A stretch of DNA of 64,000 nt from Crotalaria pallida (GCA_037953625.1 CM075650.1:149821206-149885205), one strand, 5' to 3'; shown: positions 23,099 through 36,000, counted from the first letter of the stretch. Notes: generated from the sequence alone by a model not told the origin. A program made the numbers and translations.

Positions 23099-24068
23099 AA
23101 AAATGCTGATGACAATAGTTAAGAAGCCAAATATAATTAAAAGTTATTAAAAAATGTAATTTTTTTTATATTATCAAAATATGAAAAAAGACAAGTATAT
23201 AATTATCTTTTTAATACTAATAATTTTAACAAGTGTCCTTAAAACATTTATTAATAAGATCTCCTCGATAACATGAAAACGCAAAACATAATTTTTTTTA
23301 GAGAAAAATATGTAATTCATTCCATAACAGGAAATAGTACAAGTAGATCCAACAGTACAATAACAGAGCACATATTTCCATATAATAAACATTGCTAGAA
23401 AAGACTAGATATTCAACCATGACAACAAACTTCCCGTGGATCAAGATCATCATCAACATCCAGCTTCGAACTCTAACAAGAGATTCAACAACTTTTGTTT
23501 CCAAGATAACTATCTCATCGATGTCGGAAGTAAACACAGTTCGGCAACAAAGAATCTCAGATCTGAGGAGGTAAAGCCACTGGACAAAGGAGAAGGTAGA
23601 GATCTGAAAGGAAAAAGTTGTCCCGAATATCAGTCTTCTAGTTATTGGAGAAGATAGGAAGGTCATCAGATCTAGACAAACAAAAAGCCTTCCCACACTC
23701 AAACACGCAAAACAAAACTCAGATGAAACTGGGACAAGAAAAACCACACCACTTGCACAAAGATAAGATTATTTAACACAAATATAACTAGAGGGAAAAA
23801 AATTCACACACCAATCAAAAGAATGGGAGAAAGGAAAACCAAAACATAATTAAACGTTTAAAATATAAGCTATAATTTTTTGTAGGCTTAATACTAAGTT
23901 TACGTCTATATAAATAGGGCTGTTTTTAAATATACCCCTAAACTTTTTTTTTTTTTTTAATATAGTCTGAATTTCAATATATGCTAGACCTTTACCTTGT
24001 GTTTTCATTTACGGACGTGGTTGATGGAAAATTTAGGGGTATATGATATATCAATAAACATAAGGCAC
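23099..24068. other. Unassigned region with a 149-codon minus-strand open frame
   Basis: The minus strand is open from 23747 to 23298 (MVFLVPVSSEFCFACLSVGR...). It is Leu/Val/Phe-rich with no domain I recognise and no convincing splice context. It may be a decayed TE fragment. I do not call it a gene. Confidence 0.25.
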
Positions 24069-24082
24069 GTGGTAGAGGTCTA

Positions 24083-24276
24083 TCAACATGGGTTGATCAA
24101 GTGGTAGCTCACTTGATCCGTTAATCAATTGATCTCGAGTTCAAACTTAGGTATAGAGCAACCTCCGCTGGAGGATTCCAACCACTTAGTGTTGAGCTCG
24201 ATTGAGTCGGACCGGATGAGTCAGATTCTGGATAAACCAGATCTGGGTACCGACTGATGTTAAAAAAAAAAAAAAG
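24083..24276 (+). mobile_element. tRNA-derived SINE with 14-bp target duplication
   Basis: It begins tcaacatgggttgatcaagt with an A-box-like ggttgatcaagtggtagct and a B-box-like ctcgagttcaaactt, and ends in an A-run (24262-24275). The duplication gtggtagaggtcta is perfect at 24069-24082 and 24277-24290. Same family as 14874-15059, opposite orientation. Confidence 0.9.
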
Positions 24277-24290
24277 GTGGTAGAGGTCTA

Positions 24291-25547
24291 GCATGTAAAT
24301 GAAGGCCCCAACATTTTTTCAAACTTAAATGTTTCAACACCACGCGGAGTCGTTTTCTTTTTCATTTTTTAAAACCGAAAATATTTTTTTTTTTAAATTG
24401 AATAATTAGTTTCATTATTAAAAACAACAAAGTAAATAATTTAATTTATTTTAAAGGGTTTTGTTATTCATTGTCTCAAGGGCAATGTTTAAGGAACATA
24501 AGAATGTAAAATTAATCTTGAGAAATTAAAAAAATAACTCTTAAATTTTAAATATATTATTTTATAAGTTATTTTCCTACTTTAAGTTACTTATACACTA
24601 CCCTTAGAAATTAACTACAACATAGAAATAAACCAAACAGCATCTAAAATATTTTAGCTTTCCAATATTACACTCCCAAGTCCCAATCAATTATATATTT
24701 TTATATAATTATTTTAAAAATTTAACTATGATACAAACTTATTATAAATAAAATTAATTAAACTTATTATACAAATCTAAAATTTTTATCAACATAGTTT
24801 TTTTTTTTTATATTCAAAGTTTTGTTATCTTTAAAAAAAAAAAAAAAGAAGTCGAGGGAGAGTGTAATTGCTGGGGTCTAAATCCATGTATTCACGATTA
24901 TGTCTCTCAATATTATCAAGAAAATTACCACTTGAAAATATCATATTTAATTTTAAACCATTTACTTGTTTTTTTTAAATTATTTTTCTTTTTCTTATGC
25001 ATGGTCATAAGTAAAATTATGTTCATGGAAGAGTTTATTTACTACTCTTGTTGTGGGGTGTTATCCCACATGTACCGGTAAGCTGGATTGTTAATGTACA
25101 ACGATGATAACAAGTTCTCGGTTAAAGAACTCCGCCACCGAGTCGGGATATTTTGGGGTGGTATGTGTGTCGTGTAAAATGAGAGAGTTGAGAACCTTCC
25201 TCATACCTTTGCTATTACCTTGTTTATACAAGGGTGAGTAAGAGGCCTTGGATTGATGAGGCATGATGGGGCAGTAAGGCCGAAGAGTAATGGCTCCATG
25301 AATGTCATCATTAGCACCATAATGACGAACTATTATGTCGGTTACTTACTGAAAGCTATTGATACCGGATTACCGGTATATCGGATTGATGCTTGTTGGT
25401 CCGTGGTACCAGTTCTTAGTGGTCTGTAGAACCGGTACATAACAGCTCTCTATTTCTTTTATAGGCAAATATAACTTTTTATGTTTAATTAATAATAAAA
25501 TTATTAAAAAAAAATCTCTAAAAAATTATTAAGAAATAATCCCCTAG
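24291..25547. other. Intergenic, no gene seen
   Basis: A+T-rich to about 25030. From 25040 to 25450 the composition rises and includes accggta-rich words (atgtaccggtaagc, accggattaccggtat, agaaccggtaca). This looks like part of an unidentified TE; no open frame or terminal repeat could be assigned. Confidence 0.35.
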
Positions 25548-25615
25548 GATTTAAACTCGAGTTCCAACATTTCATATTTTTTAGCTTTATCAATTGAGCT
25601 ATCTTTTGAGACTTT
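25548..25615 (-). mobile_element. Probable SINE head (tRNA-like A and B boxes)
   Basis: The minus strand has tagctcaattgataaagct (A-box-like) and, about 30 bases on, gaactcgagtttaaatcct (B-box-like) with tRNA-like spacing. No target duplication was found, so this is a low-certainty call. Confidence 0.45.
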
Positions 25616-25668
25616 ATTACTCTATGTTAGTTACTGACTTTTTTACATTCGCAAGAGTTGAGGATCGA

Positions 25669-28232
25669 TGTTACACCTTGCTTTTAACTACCCTTATATA
25701 CCCGTTAGGAAAATAGTGAATTTAAAATTTCTTTTTAACATATAAAAATCTTCGTGAGAAACGGACGGAGTTTCCTTTGTTTTTCTGACTTTCTTAAGAT
25801 TTGTCTTCCTTAAAAACCTGAAAAGAGCATTCATTTATATAATTCCATAAGCCAGCAGGGCGTATAAACATATATCATAACTTAGTGCACCATTGTGCAA
25901 CCATCACAACATCAGCATATCAACATCAGAGTAAAGCATTCATATGCACAAGTTTTGGAAATAGTACTTTCCCAAAAAGACTCTTTCCAAAGGAGTTGTC
26001 CTGGGCCCACCCAAAAGAACTATTTACATTCATACATCAAAATAGACTACATCATCATATCAAAATAAAGGATCCAGGACATGACACCATGTCCAACTAC
26101 TAAAAACCTAACTGCTCGACCGGACTATGTGCTAGCTCGGTCTCAATACCTGTAAAACAAATGGTAAGGAGTGAGCATTACACATAACATAGGAAAGCAG
26201 TTTCTAATATGGCATAATGCTATGCCAAGTCAAACACAATAAATCAAACAGTTCATAACATAGCAAACCCAATCTATCTATGCTCATACACATTCATGGC
26301 CTGTGATTTAGATTATCATTTCTCTTTAACTTTTTCTTAGTTATTATCTTTCATAATGTTTTTCCTTCTCTTTGCTCCTACATTCTTCTTTTTTTTTGTC
26401 TCATTCATTTTTCTCATATCTTTGGGGTATAGTGTGTCCATCATTGCGCACATCTCGTGTGCGACTTACAGCTGCACATCCCGTGTGTCTTATGCAATCC
26501 AGGCATACAATCCTATCGCGGTTTATTGCACACATTCACATGCGCGACTTACTGCACTCGAACGCACGTCTTACAAGACCAGGATCACACAACCGGTTCG
26601 CATCACTAGGTTTTAATTGCACCTGCTAGGCGTTTGAAACACCCTATAAGGACTTTACACCCAATCAGGACTTTGGCACCCATTAGGCATCACCCATTAA
26701 GCTATGCTTCTCACCTCACTCATTCTTTTCCTTATTTCATTTATTGTTCGATTTCATTCTTTCTAGTTCTATTTCACATTTCCACGTCTTTTATTGAGCA
26801 GCGAATTGAACCGTTGGGTACATTGACGCCTAACGGGCATTTGGACCTAATGGCCATTTGGTCTGACGGGCATTTGGTACACCTAGCAGGGCACCTAGTG
26901 TATCAATGCATCAATGCTCAATTCAGCTGCACATTCCTTTAACCCTTAATTTACAATTCTCTCTTTGTTTATGTAAGCATTCTTTAACCTAATTCTCATT
27001 CAATTCGTCATTCATCATACAATTAGTACTCCTAATTTTCCTTTCATTCTAACCATTCACACATTCATGCAAATACTCATATAAGTCATCACATTAATTC
27101 CAGCATATATAGAAATTATCAAGCACTTACATATAATCCCAATTATCAAAATAAAATTATTTCCTTTATTTCTCTTATTCTATTTTATTGATTATATCCA
27201 CTAAACTATTGTTCAATGACTAGACTAACACCAAATCTTAGTACTCATTATATACACACTACAAACTACTCCCTAGGTTAGGGTAACACCCACTCCTTAC
27301 CTCAAGGGTGATGAGAGATAAGGAGACCTTGAGTTCAAGCTTAACTTTGTGCCCTAGCTCCTAGAGCCTTAAACCTTTGAACCTCTTGATGTGTCTTAAC
27401 CAAGCTACAATGAGGTGGAGAGGAACCTTGTCTAGTGGGGATTGAGAAAGAGGAAGAGGACTTGACTTCACTTGATCTTGGGATGGAGGCATGTGTATGC
27501 TTGATTCTCCATAGCTTAGGAGCTTGAAAAATCAATGGATATGAGAGGGAGAGAGGGATAAATGGTGGAGGGAGAAGGGGAGAGTGATTTTTGTGCTTGT
27601 TCTTGGTTGGGTTTTTTGATGAAGATGAAGGTTGCTGATGGTGATGCTCTTTATTTTTGAGTTTATGATGGTGATGATGTTGTCTTGTTCTTGAACCCTA
27701 GAGAGAAAATGAAGAAGGTGAAGATGAGTGAGTGTGTTTGTGTGTTGTTGTGTTTTTGCCTAGTTTTCTTTTCTTGCATGAGGGGAATGAATTGTGTGGC
27801 TATAATTAATGGCTTCTTGAGGAAGCCACAAACTAGTGGTTCCCAAGTTATTATTTTTTTTTCATGTTTTACGACCTGGTAATCGATTACCTCATAAAGT
27901 AATCGATTACCCTCCTATTTTCACAATTAAGGACCCTCTCACATAAGCCTGATAATCGATTACCTTCCCCAAGGTAATCGATTACTTCAATTAAATCAAA
28001 ATTAGGGCTTCTCACAGGATGATGATAATCGATTACCTTCCCCAAGGTAATCGATTACCTCACCAAAATTTCATATTTTGATGGTTTCTAACTCTAAGGC
28101 ATTGTTCTTAACTTCTATACTCGTTTAGGCTATGATTACTTCACATAATCCTAGTTTATACTTAGCATTTTCATGAGTTCTTTCACTTAAGTTTTAAGAT
28201 AAAGACATCGAATTAAAAATCGGAATGTTACA
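25669..28232 (-). mobile_element. Second solo LTR of the TGTAACA family, reversed
   Basis: On the minus strand the ends are TGTAACATTCC and GGTGTAACA. The perfect 5-base duplication atcga lies at 25664-25668 and 28233-28237. At 2564 bp, without internal coding or paired LTRs, it is a solo LTR. It shares with 5020-8162 the termini, the block next to the 3' end (aaacggacggagttt), 'agccagcag', a gctagc...ccggtcgagcag block and a 'gggagtag' region after 'aggtaaggagtgggt'. It carries six TAATCGATTA boxes where the other copy has two. The minisatellites of the other copy are replaced here by cgtgtgcgactta- and gggcatttgg-type short repeats. Confidence 0.78.
27879..28062. repeat. Six copies of the palindrome TAATCGATTA
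   Basis: The 10-base palindrome appears six times within 184 bases, usually extended to ggTAATCGATTAcc and arranged as facing pairs (about 27880/27900, 27953/27977, 28025/28049). Two of the pairs are separated by ccttccccaagg, itself a near-palindrome. It sits in the 5' part of the reversed LTR. Confidence 0.92.
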
Positions 28233-28447
28233 ATCGAACCCCCAACCACTTGCTTAAGTGACACAGCCCCACACCAACTGTATCAACCTTAGTTGGTATA
28301 TATAGCGTTATAACTTACTCCTATAAATATCAAATTTATCTTATAATTATGAAAATAGGATAAAATTTTACCAATAAAACATATTTCAAGTATATAAGAA
28401 AATATTCTGAAACATCACACCATAATTTTAAGAAAACATATTTCAAG

Positions 28448-28802
28448 GGTGAATTTGTTTACACCACGTTTAGTTATATCAACTCTTACACCACTCATAA
28501 TTTTTATGTAATATAAATTTAATCGAACTAATTGTTGGATTGAAAATTATTATTGTTTAGATCTTTTATATCAAATTTCACTAAAATTTAACTCGTTCAA
28601 TACTTTATTGATATATTTCAACATTAACGTAATATACGTTTTTAAAGTAATAAAATATGAAGTTATTTATTTACATATTCGTTGATTTTGAACTTTCTCA
28701 AACATGAGACAAATGATCTAGATAATATATAAATATTAATCAACATACGTACAAGTGTAATTTATATTACATAAAAAATTATGGATAATGTAAACGAATC
28801 TC
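28448..28802. mobile_element. Inverted-repeat MITE
   Basis: The left end (gaatttgtttacac... followed about 40 bases on by cataatttttatgtaatata) is matched inverted at the right end (tatattacataaaaaattatg ... gtaaacgaatc). No clear target duplication was seen. Confidence 0.6.
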
Positions 28803-28805
28803 ATT

Positions 28806-28806
28806 T

Positions 28807-28864
<58 letters not shown>
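28806..28864. repeat. (TA)n microsatellite
   Basis: About 28 TA units with one TTTA interruption, flanked by inverted tcattttata / tataaaatga. Confidence 0.95.
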
Positions 28865-28869
<5 letters not shown>

Positions 28870-29745
28870 AGAATAAGTTGGAAAAGTCATCAAAACACTC
28901 CAATGGTAATAAGTTGGAAATTTGACCTTCAGTCGGTTGACGCGTGATGCATACAAATAATAATAGGAAAAGTATTAAAAGTCAGATTTGATATACGAAT
29001 TAATAAACTCTTTTCATAAAAATTAAAAATGTTTAGAAATAAATTAAAACCAAAATTATGTAAGATAAATATTTTCATAAATAAGACAATAACAAATATT
29101 CAATTTATTAATTATTTGTGATAATCCCCGATCGCCCTCCCCCCTTTTTTTTTTAATTAAACCAATGTGTATTAAGAGGAATATAAGGGGAACTCAATTC
29201 CATTAACAATTATCTTGATGATAAAATACTTTTGAGAGAAAAACAAACAAACAATTACAATACAAATAGACACTAGATCCTTATAAAGAACAAGATTTGG
29301 TACAATTTAAATGTCTCGTACACCACTAAAAAATATTTTAAAAACTTCCCTAACTCAAAATTTATTGAATTGATTAACTTAAATCAATGGAAAAAAAAGT
29401 AATACCATACTTGTCGCAAAGAGCCATCACATTCAAAAGATTAGTCATTTGAATATAAAGTGTGAGATTTTTTTGTTAATATCAAAAGTAATTTTATTGT
29501 TAATTAGAAAAAATTTATTTCTTAGTAATAATATTAACATGTCGGAGTGGCAACCCAAAATATTTCACGCCTTTTAATAAAGAATAGTATTTTTGTTATT
29601 ATTTTATAATTTTTACATAAAATTGGTTATACTAAAGTCTTTTTTGAATATGAAATTCTTAGACAATGTGGAAAACTACAAATTATGTCAAATTTAAAAA
29701 TTATATATTTTGATTTATAGTACGTTTAAATGCCTTATAGTAGAT

Positions 29746-29891
29746 CAACATGAGTTGTGACGAATGGTGAGCGGCTCGATTTCGCTTAAGTAAGGTCTCG
29801 AGTTCGATTTTTTATGGATGCAAAAATTTACGTTAAGAAATTCAATCCGAATCGAATTCAAATTTACCTAAGGAACCGGGTGAACAACCCG
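29746..29891 (+). mobile_element. Probable tRNA-derived SINE
   Basis: An A-box-like gagttgtgacgaatggtgag and B-box-like ctcgagttcgatttt in tRNA-like spacing are followed by ~80 bases and a terminal A-run (29892-29900). No good target duplication was seen. Confidence 0.6.
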
Positions 29892-30061
29892 AAAAAAAAA
29901 GCCACATAATAACTTAAAAAACCACAATCATATAGATATACATTCATCACACATAATTATAACTTATAAGAAGAGATTTTTCTTATATCAAGTCACAAGT
30001 CTTAAAGAGAGCAATCATTTTCGTAGTGGAGGTTTTTTCTTTATGAAGGATTCAAATTAAA

Positions 30062-31560
30062 ATCATTATTTAAGAAGCAACTGGCATATAGATGGTTTTC
30101 GGTTTCAGTTTGGTGATGGTAATTCTTCCTTCTTGTTTGGATCGTGGAATACTCTTGGTAAGCTCTGTGATTATGTTCCTTTTGTTCACATTACTGACAT
30201 GGATAAGTCTGTTAAGGATGTGTGGCAGGATGGAGCTTGAAAATGGGACAACCTCTACACTATTGTCCCTAGTGAAATAAGGTCGTTTTTGAGTGATATT
30301 CAGATTCTGGGCTTTGGCAATGTGGAAGATGTGTAGAGTTGGTCTTTCAAAACGGATGGGGAGTATACGGCGGCAAGTGGGTATAGGTGGTTATGTCATC
30401 AGAGAAGTGGTTTTGATATGGAGACATCCTGGTCATGGTTGTAGAAGGTCAAATGCCCAAAAAAAATTAAAGTGTTATATGACTTATGCTTCTTGAAGCT
30501 ATACCTACGAACTCTTTAAGATTCTCCAGGAACTTGGCTTCGTCTCCTCAGTGCACTGGGTGTGGTTGTGGTACTGAAACGGTGCTTCATTGCGTTCGTG
30601 ATTGCCCTGTGAGCATAGACCTTTGGCTGCGTTTTGGTTTTTCTAATTCGGATTTCTTCCTTCATGAGACTCATTAGTGGATTAGGAAGATGTTAGCTTG
30701 TGAGACTCCAAGTAAATTCCTTGTTGGTTTTTCTAATGGGTCTTGGAGATGGCGTAATTAGAGCTGTCAAATGGGCCGGGCCAGCCGGGCCGGGCCAAAA
30801 AGCCCGAAAAATCATAGGGCTCGGGCTCCTTAATATGGCCTGTTTATTCAACCCGGGCTATTTAGCCCGGCCCGGTTCGGGTTCGTGTTCGGGCCGGGTA
30901 AACCCGTCCGGGTTCGGGCCGGCCCGACGGCCCAGAAAAAAAGAAAAAAAATTCAATTTTTTTTAATTTTATATGTGTAAAAAGACACTTATAATAAAAT
31001 TCTCTTAATTTTTATCAATATTCACATATCAAAAATGCACCTGAACAAATCAAAGCACAACATTAATTGTCCTATATGAGTTATACATACATTTTAATTT
31101 ATGTAAGAATAGAAAATCAAATATATCCTCTAAAAAATGTGTAAAAGAATAAAACACTTATTATTGTTTAAAAAAATATGTGTAAAAAATAAAGGAAGTT
31201 TATTCATTAATTTTTTTGAAAAATAAATATATATTTTTTTGAAGGGGTTGAATTGTAAAAAAAAAAAGAAGAAGAAAAAGGTGATGCGGGCCGTCCCGCA
31301 CCCGGCCCGAAGCCCGCTTAGGGCGGGTTTGGGTTTGATACTATGGTACTTAATTTATAACCGGGCTTTTTGGCCCGAGCCCGGTTTGGCCCGAACCCGA
31401 ACCGGGCCAGCCCGAACCCGGCCCGCAGGCCCGTTTTGACAGCTCTAGGCGTAATGCATCAGTTCTTGATTATGAAAACTGGAGTTTAAAGCAAATTTGT
31501 TTCGGGGTCAATACTTTGCTTGCAGATGGTATTTAGGAATTTAGCCTTAAAGACATTCGG
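30062..31560 (+). pseudogene. LINE remnant with zf-RVT domain, split by a hAT element
   Basis: Reading across frames gives the C-terminal part of a plant non-LTR retrotransposon or RT-like protein: NWHIDGFRFQFGDGNSSFLF, then KWDNLYTIVPSEIR, VWSWSFKTDGEYTAASGYRW, LWKVKCPKKIKV and the zinc-binding CTGCGCGTETVLHCVRDC. This corresponds to the reverse-transcriptase zinc-binding (zf-RVT) module. Stops (e.g. after WQDGA) and frame changes show it is dead. The frame resumes after the hAT insertion as ASVLDYENWSLKQICFG. The reverse-transcriptase domain itself is absent from this window. Confidence 0.82.
30759..31447. mobile_element. 689-bp hAT element inside the LINE remnant
   Basis: Inverted ends tagagctgtcaaa and tttgacagctcta are perfect over 13 bases and continue into gggcccg-rich arms (cgggccggg... 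/ ...cggcccgcaggccc). The 8-base ggcgtaat flanks it perfectly at 30751-30758 and 31448-31455. The interior is A+T-rich and non-coding. G+C-rich termini with gcccg repeats around an A+T core are typical of one dicot hAT MITE type. Confidence 0.93.
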
Positions 31561-32750
31561 TGAAGTAAACCCTTTTAATTATTATTTAAAAAAAAATTGC
31601 ATAGTCAAGCATCATGATTTCACGCTAATTTTCATTTTTTAACAAAACACCTTCAAAATAGAATTATATAACTAAATGTATTCAACAAATAGGATATCAT
31701 AAATGTTCCTCAAGAAAACCCCATTCTCTGCATTTAATGTTTTATTATAAGTTTGATATAATTTGTACGCTTCTAAATGATCTAACCATTACATAATAAG
31801 ATTGAGATAACTAGTTATTTATTATGGGTTCGCACAGTTAGTTATGGACTTCGACCCTTGATCTTCCACACAATGAATAATAACGACAATTTAAATTCAA
31901 ATTTATGCGATAATCATTTGACACTTAACCCTGGAAACTTATAACGCGCAGAGTTGTAAATGATATGTTAGCGAGATAAATTTAATCAGTACTTAACAAA
32001 ATTTTACAATTTTAAACAATCTTTTATATATTATATCAATATTGATTCACAATAACGTAAAAAAATTCACCACTATTCACTAATAATGAATTATCATACC
32101 ATTCTATAAATTTTCTTGTATCATAACCTTTTTAAATATGGAAATATTTTTTCTTTGGAAAAAATGAAAATGAAAAACATATCAAACACCATCCAAATAT
32201 TTAATCCATAATTTAGTCATGCCATCTGTGATGGCCAAAAGATTGAGTTGGTGAGTCATAAGTGGTTGGCAAAAAAATCAAATTGTTTTAATATTAAAGT
32301 GTAAAAATATAAACAAAGTCCAGAACTTAGTAGTTGTTAGAAAATATTTTATCAGTGGATGTCAGGCACAAATGAACAGAATATGTATCCCTTAAACATG
32401 TGTTTATGATTTTGATCGCCGATTAATGTTAATGAATAATGTTTTGCTAGGAATGCCTTCTTTGAAATTGTCCAATCGATATTCAAACGTAATAATTACA
32501 CCGTTATACGTGCAAACATCATGAATTCATCCTTATACGAAAATATCTAATTATCCTAAAAACAAAGTCATGCGATAAAAAAATTTGTTGATAAAGACAA
32601 AACGTAATAACACATACCTCTATGCATTTTGCACAAGTGTAAAATTAAAAAAAAAAAAATTGAATTTGTTATTTTTGTTTTTAAAATAATAATAGATTTG
32701 TAGAGTAGCTCAAGTTGGAACTTGACTGTTGAGTTGAGTGGCAGCACTCG
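31561..32750. other. Intergenic, upstream of the KH gene
   Basis: A+T-rich, no open frame or repeat that I can name. Confidence 0.4.
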
Positions 32751-32758
32751 TATAAAAT
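32751..32758 (+). promoter_or_regulatory. Probable TATA box of the KH gene
   Basis: tataaaat lies about 300 bases upstream of the start codon, followed after ~30 bases by an A/C-rich then CT-rich leader (acacaacacactctcttggg...). The position and leader composition fit a plant core promoter. Inference from position only. Confidence 0.5.
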
Positions 32759-33052
32759 CAAAGCAAAGGTATCGTCACAGAACAGAACAACACAACACAC
32801 TCTCTTGGGTCATCTTGCTTCTTCTCTAACTATGCATAGATACTCTGAACACTTCTTCTCTCTGCTAAATCAAAATCTAGGGTTTCACTCAGATTCACTC
32901 ATTTGAAATCTTCGATTTTCCCTATTATTAACAACACCATTGCTTTGGAGATTGAGAACTTGATTATTATTATTATTTACTATTCAGATTCAGATTCCGG
33001 AAGCACAAATTCCCCAAAAACCTTCGAACTTTCGATTTTTCTGCTTTGAACT

Positions 33053-36000
33053 ATGGAAAGGTCTAGATCTAAGAGGAACTACTACTATGACCAAGACTAT
33101 GATTCTGAAACCTTAGCTCGGACCAGGCCTCGCTATAATAACCACCACTATTCCAATCGCCACCGTGGCTCCGGCGGCGGAGGTGGAAGGCACTTTAAGT
33201 CTCAGCAGGACGCGCCGCCGACGGTGACGACCAGTTACCGCATTCTGTGCCATGACCTGAGGGCTGGCGGCGTGATCGGGAAGTCCGGGAGCATCATTAA
33301 GTCAATCCGGCAGCACACCGGCGCGTGGATCAACGTGCACGAGCTCATCCCGGGGGACGAGGAGCGTATCATAGAGGTGTCGGACACGCGCCGCCGCGAC
33401 CCGGAGGGGAGAATGCCGACGTTCTCTCCGGCCCAGGAGGCGCTGCTCCTCATCCACGAGAGGATTCTGGAGAGCGACGCCGCGTTCAGGGTGGCGGAGG
33501 AGGAGGAGGAGTATGGTGGCGGTGGCGGTGGGAGGGGCCGGGACCGGGTGTCGTCCAGGCTGGTGGTTTCAAGAATGCATGTGGGGTGTTTGTTGGGAAA
33601 AGGTGGAAAGATTATTGAACAAATGAGGATGGAAACAAAGACTCAAATTAGGATACTCCCTAGAGATCACACCCTACCTCGTTGTGTTTCAATGTCTGAA
33701 GAAATTGTTCAGGTTCAACAACAATAATCCATGACACAAAAATTTAACAAAAAAAAAAAAAAGTGAAAATGAAAATCTGGACATGTTTTTAAATTTTTTT
33801 GGCTGAATCTGATGATATTTATAAGTTGCATGCATGATCAGGACCCCAATTTTTCAGTTTGAGATTGATTGATTTTGTTCTGTTGCTGTGGAGGTGGTTC
33901 TTTTTGCTATTGGAGGATGACTAATTAAACTTGCAGGACTGGAGATGATGTCTTTAAACTCATGACTCTTATGCTTACTTATATCTCCGATAAATTAATG
34001 TAATAAAGCATGAGCTAGAAATGATTGCCTGATTTTTGCTGTGGTATGAAACTATGAATGAATGTCATTTGCATTGGAGCTAGATAGAATAGAAAAAAGG
34101 ACATCTATTCAGCTTGAAAGCATTCTGCTTTCGGGTAGTGGATCGGAGTACATTATGTCTTTGATTGATGGTTTTGTGCTGCATTTCTGAAGTTTTTATT
34201 ATTCCAACTGTTTTTGAATTAGTGGTGGATTTTGTGCTTCTGTAATGAAATGGTTGAACTTGGTTGGATCAAGCATGGCAGTCCTCCCTTTTTTAAAACT
34301 GGTTTTTAATGGAATTGTCATAGTGATAATGAAATTATGGAGATGCATAGCTAGGCCATTGTAAAGAGATATGTGAATTCCGTTCAATTTTAGCACTATT
34401 CATTATATGATATTTTGTGCAGGTTACAGGTGATCTTAATAGCGTAAGGAATGCTCTAGAAGTCATATCGTCACGGTTGAGGGAGAGCCAGCACCGCGAC
34501 CGTGGTCATTTCCATGGACGTGGACATTCACCGGAGCGTTTTTTCTCCCCTGATGATGATTATCATCACGGTGGATCTCGTCGATCGTCTGTGGAGGGGT
34601 CTGGTTTTGGATCACGAGTATCTTCCACCAATGCTAGAAACAATAATCATCTGCCATCAGGTTATGCAATGGAGTCAGGAGCTGCTCCTGCGGCTAATGG
34701 TGCACAGCCCTTCTGTGGAGAGGACCTAGTTTTCCGTATACTTTGTCCGGTTGAGAAAGTTGATCGTATCATTGGGGAGTCAGATGGAATTGTAGAGTTC
34801 CTTCAAAATGAAGTTGGTGTTGACATTAAGGTCATTGATCCCATTGGTGGTTCAGAGGAGCAGATAATTATCATTACTTCAGAGGAGGTACTTTCCTTCA
34901 CTTATTCTCCCCGTCTTTGTCTGTAGTGAGTATAACCGTTGAAAATTTGAAATGCTTGTAGGTCATTAGTCATGGTTGTAAGTGTTCTTGGGACTCAGTC
35001 GGGAGAATACTTCTGCTTAAATAGTTGTTACTTCAACTATTTTAAATGCAGTTCAATATGTTTTATGCATAGATATAAAATAACGTATTTTAAGTTCTAA
35101 CTGTTCTTATTATGTTCTTAAGGGTCCTGATGATGACCTGTTCCCAGCTCAGGAAGCTTTGTTGCATATACAAACTCGCATTGTCGATCTTGTCCTAGAT
35201 AAGGACAGTACTATAACCACCAGGCTTGTCGTCCCATCCAGCGAAATCGAATGCTTAGATGGAAAAGATGCGTCACTGTCGGAAATAAAGAGGTTGACTG
35301 GTGCTAATGTCCAAATTCTGCCTAGAGAAGAACTACCTCTTTGTGTTGCAAAAACTGATGAGCTAATACAGGTTTGTTATTTGACCTACTACTTACCCAA
35401 ATGTGCTATATTTGTATCAGGTTAGTTTGGTAAGTAGTCTTAATGAGTGAATGATAAATGTTGAACTTTACATTGATGATAATTTTTATTCCTTAAAGCA
35501 TCATACTTGGTCGCAAGATATATGTACCACAGCGCTCTGCCAACTATGGCTATGCTATGCAGCCTGAGTTCCGTGGAATGGAATGAGCCCAGCTGGCTAA
35601 TCGAAACAAAAGAGTGGGTCCCACCATGTATCCCACTAATTATAATTGGTCGGGTCCATCCATGATATGGGAGAATCAATGAGAATGACATACAAAATTA
35701 ATGGTGAAAGACCAATAGCCATTCGGAACAGTTAATTAATAGTACTTCCTGTAATATTTTTATTTTTAGCGATCCCTCTCATTAATTCAAGCTTGTATGT
35801 TTCCTGGTCGCTTAACTTTTCCCTTTTTCAAATCAAAGAACGAGCAGTTTTCATTGACTTATTTTATGAGGGGATTTCCAATTGCAATAATGGTTACATT
35901 TATCAATTGTTCCTTTATTGCCTCTGCACTCTGCAGATTGTTGGAGAGATAAAAGCAGCCCGAGATGCTGTTGTTGAGGTGACATCAAGATTAAGAAGCT

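Noticed and set aside
23298..23747. 149-codon minus-strand frame as a gene
   Set aside because: Composition is low-complexity hydrophobic, no domain, no splice signals in sensible places; kept only as an unassigned region.
26356..26942. Overlapping open frames of 85-102 codons
   Set aside because: They lie inside the reversed solo LTR, run in several frames over short tandem repeats and match nothing I know.
27879..28062. Repeated, spaced palindromes as a CRISPR array
   Set aside because: Only 10-base words with irregular spacing inside a plant LTR; no cas genes and a eukaryotic setting.
33325..33618. Second frame of 97 codons inside the first KH exon
   Set aside because: G+C-rich overlap in frame +2 (Gly/Arg/Pro-rich), explained by codon bias of the real KH frame.
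35440..35700. tRNA-like stretch (ggcagagcgctgtggtac on the minus strand) in a KH intron
   Set aside because: Resembles half an A box but no B box, tail or target duplication could be found.
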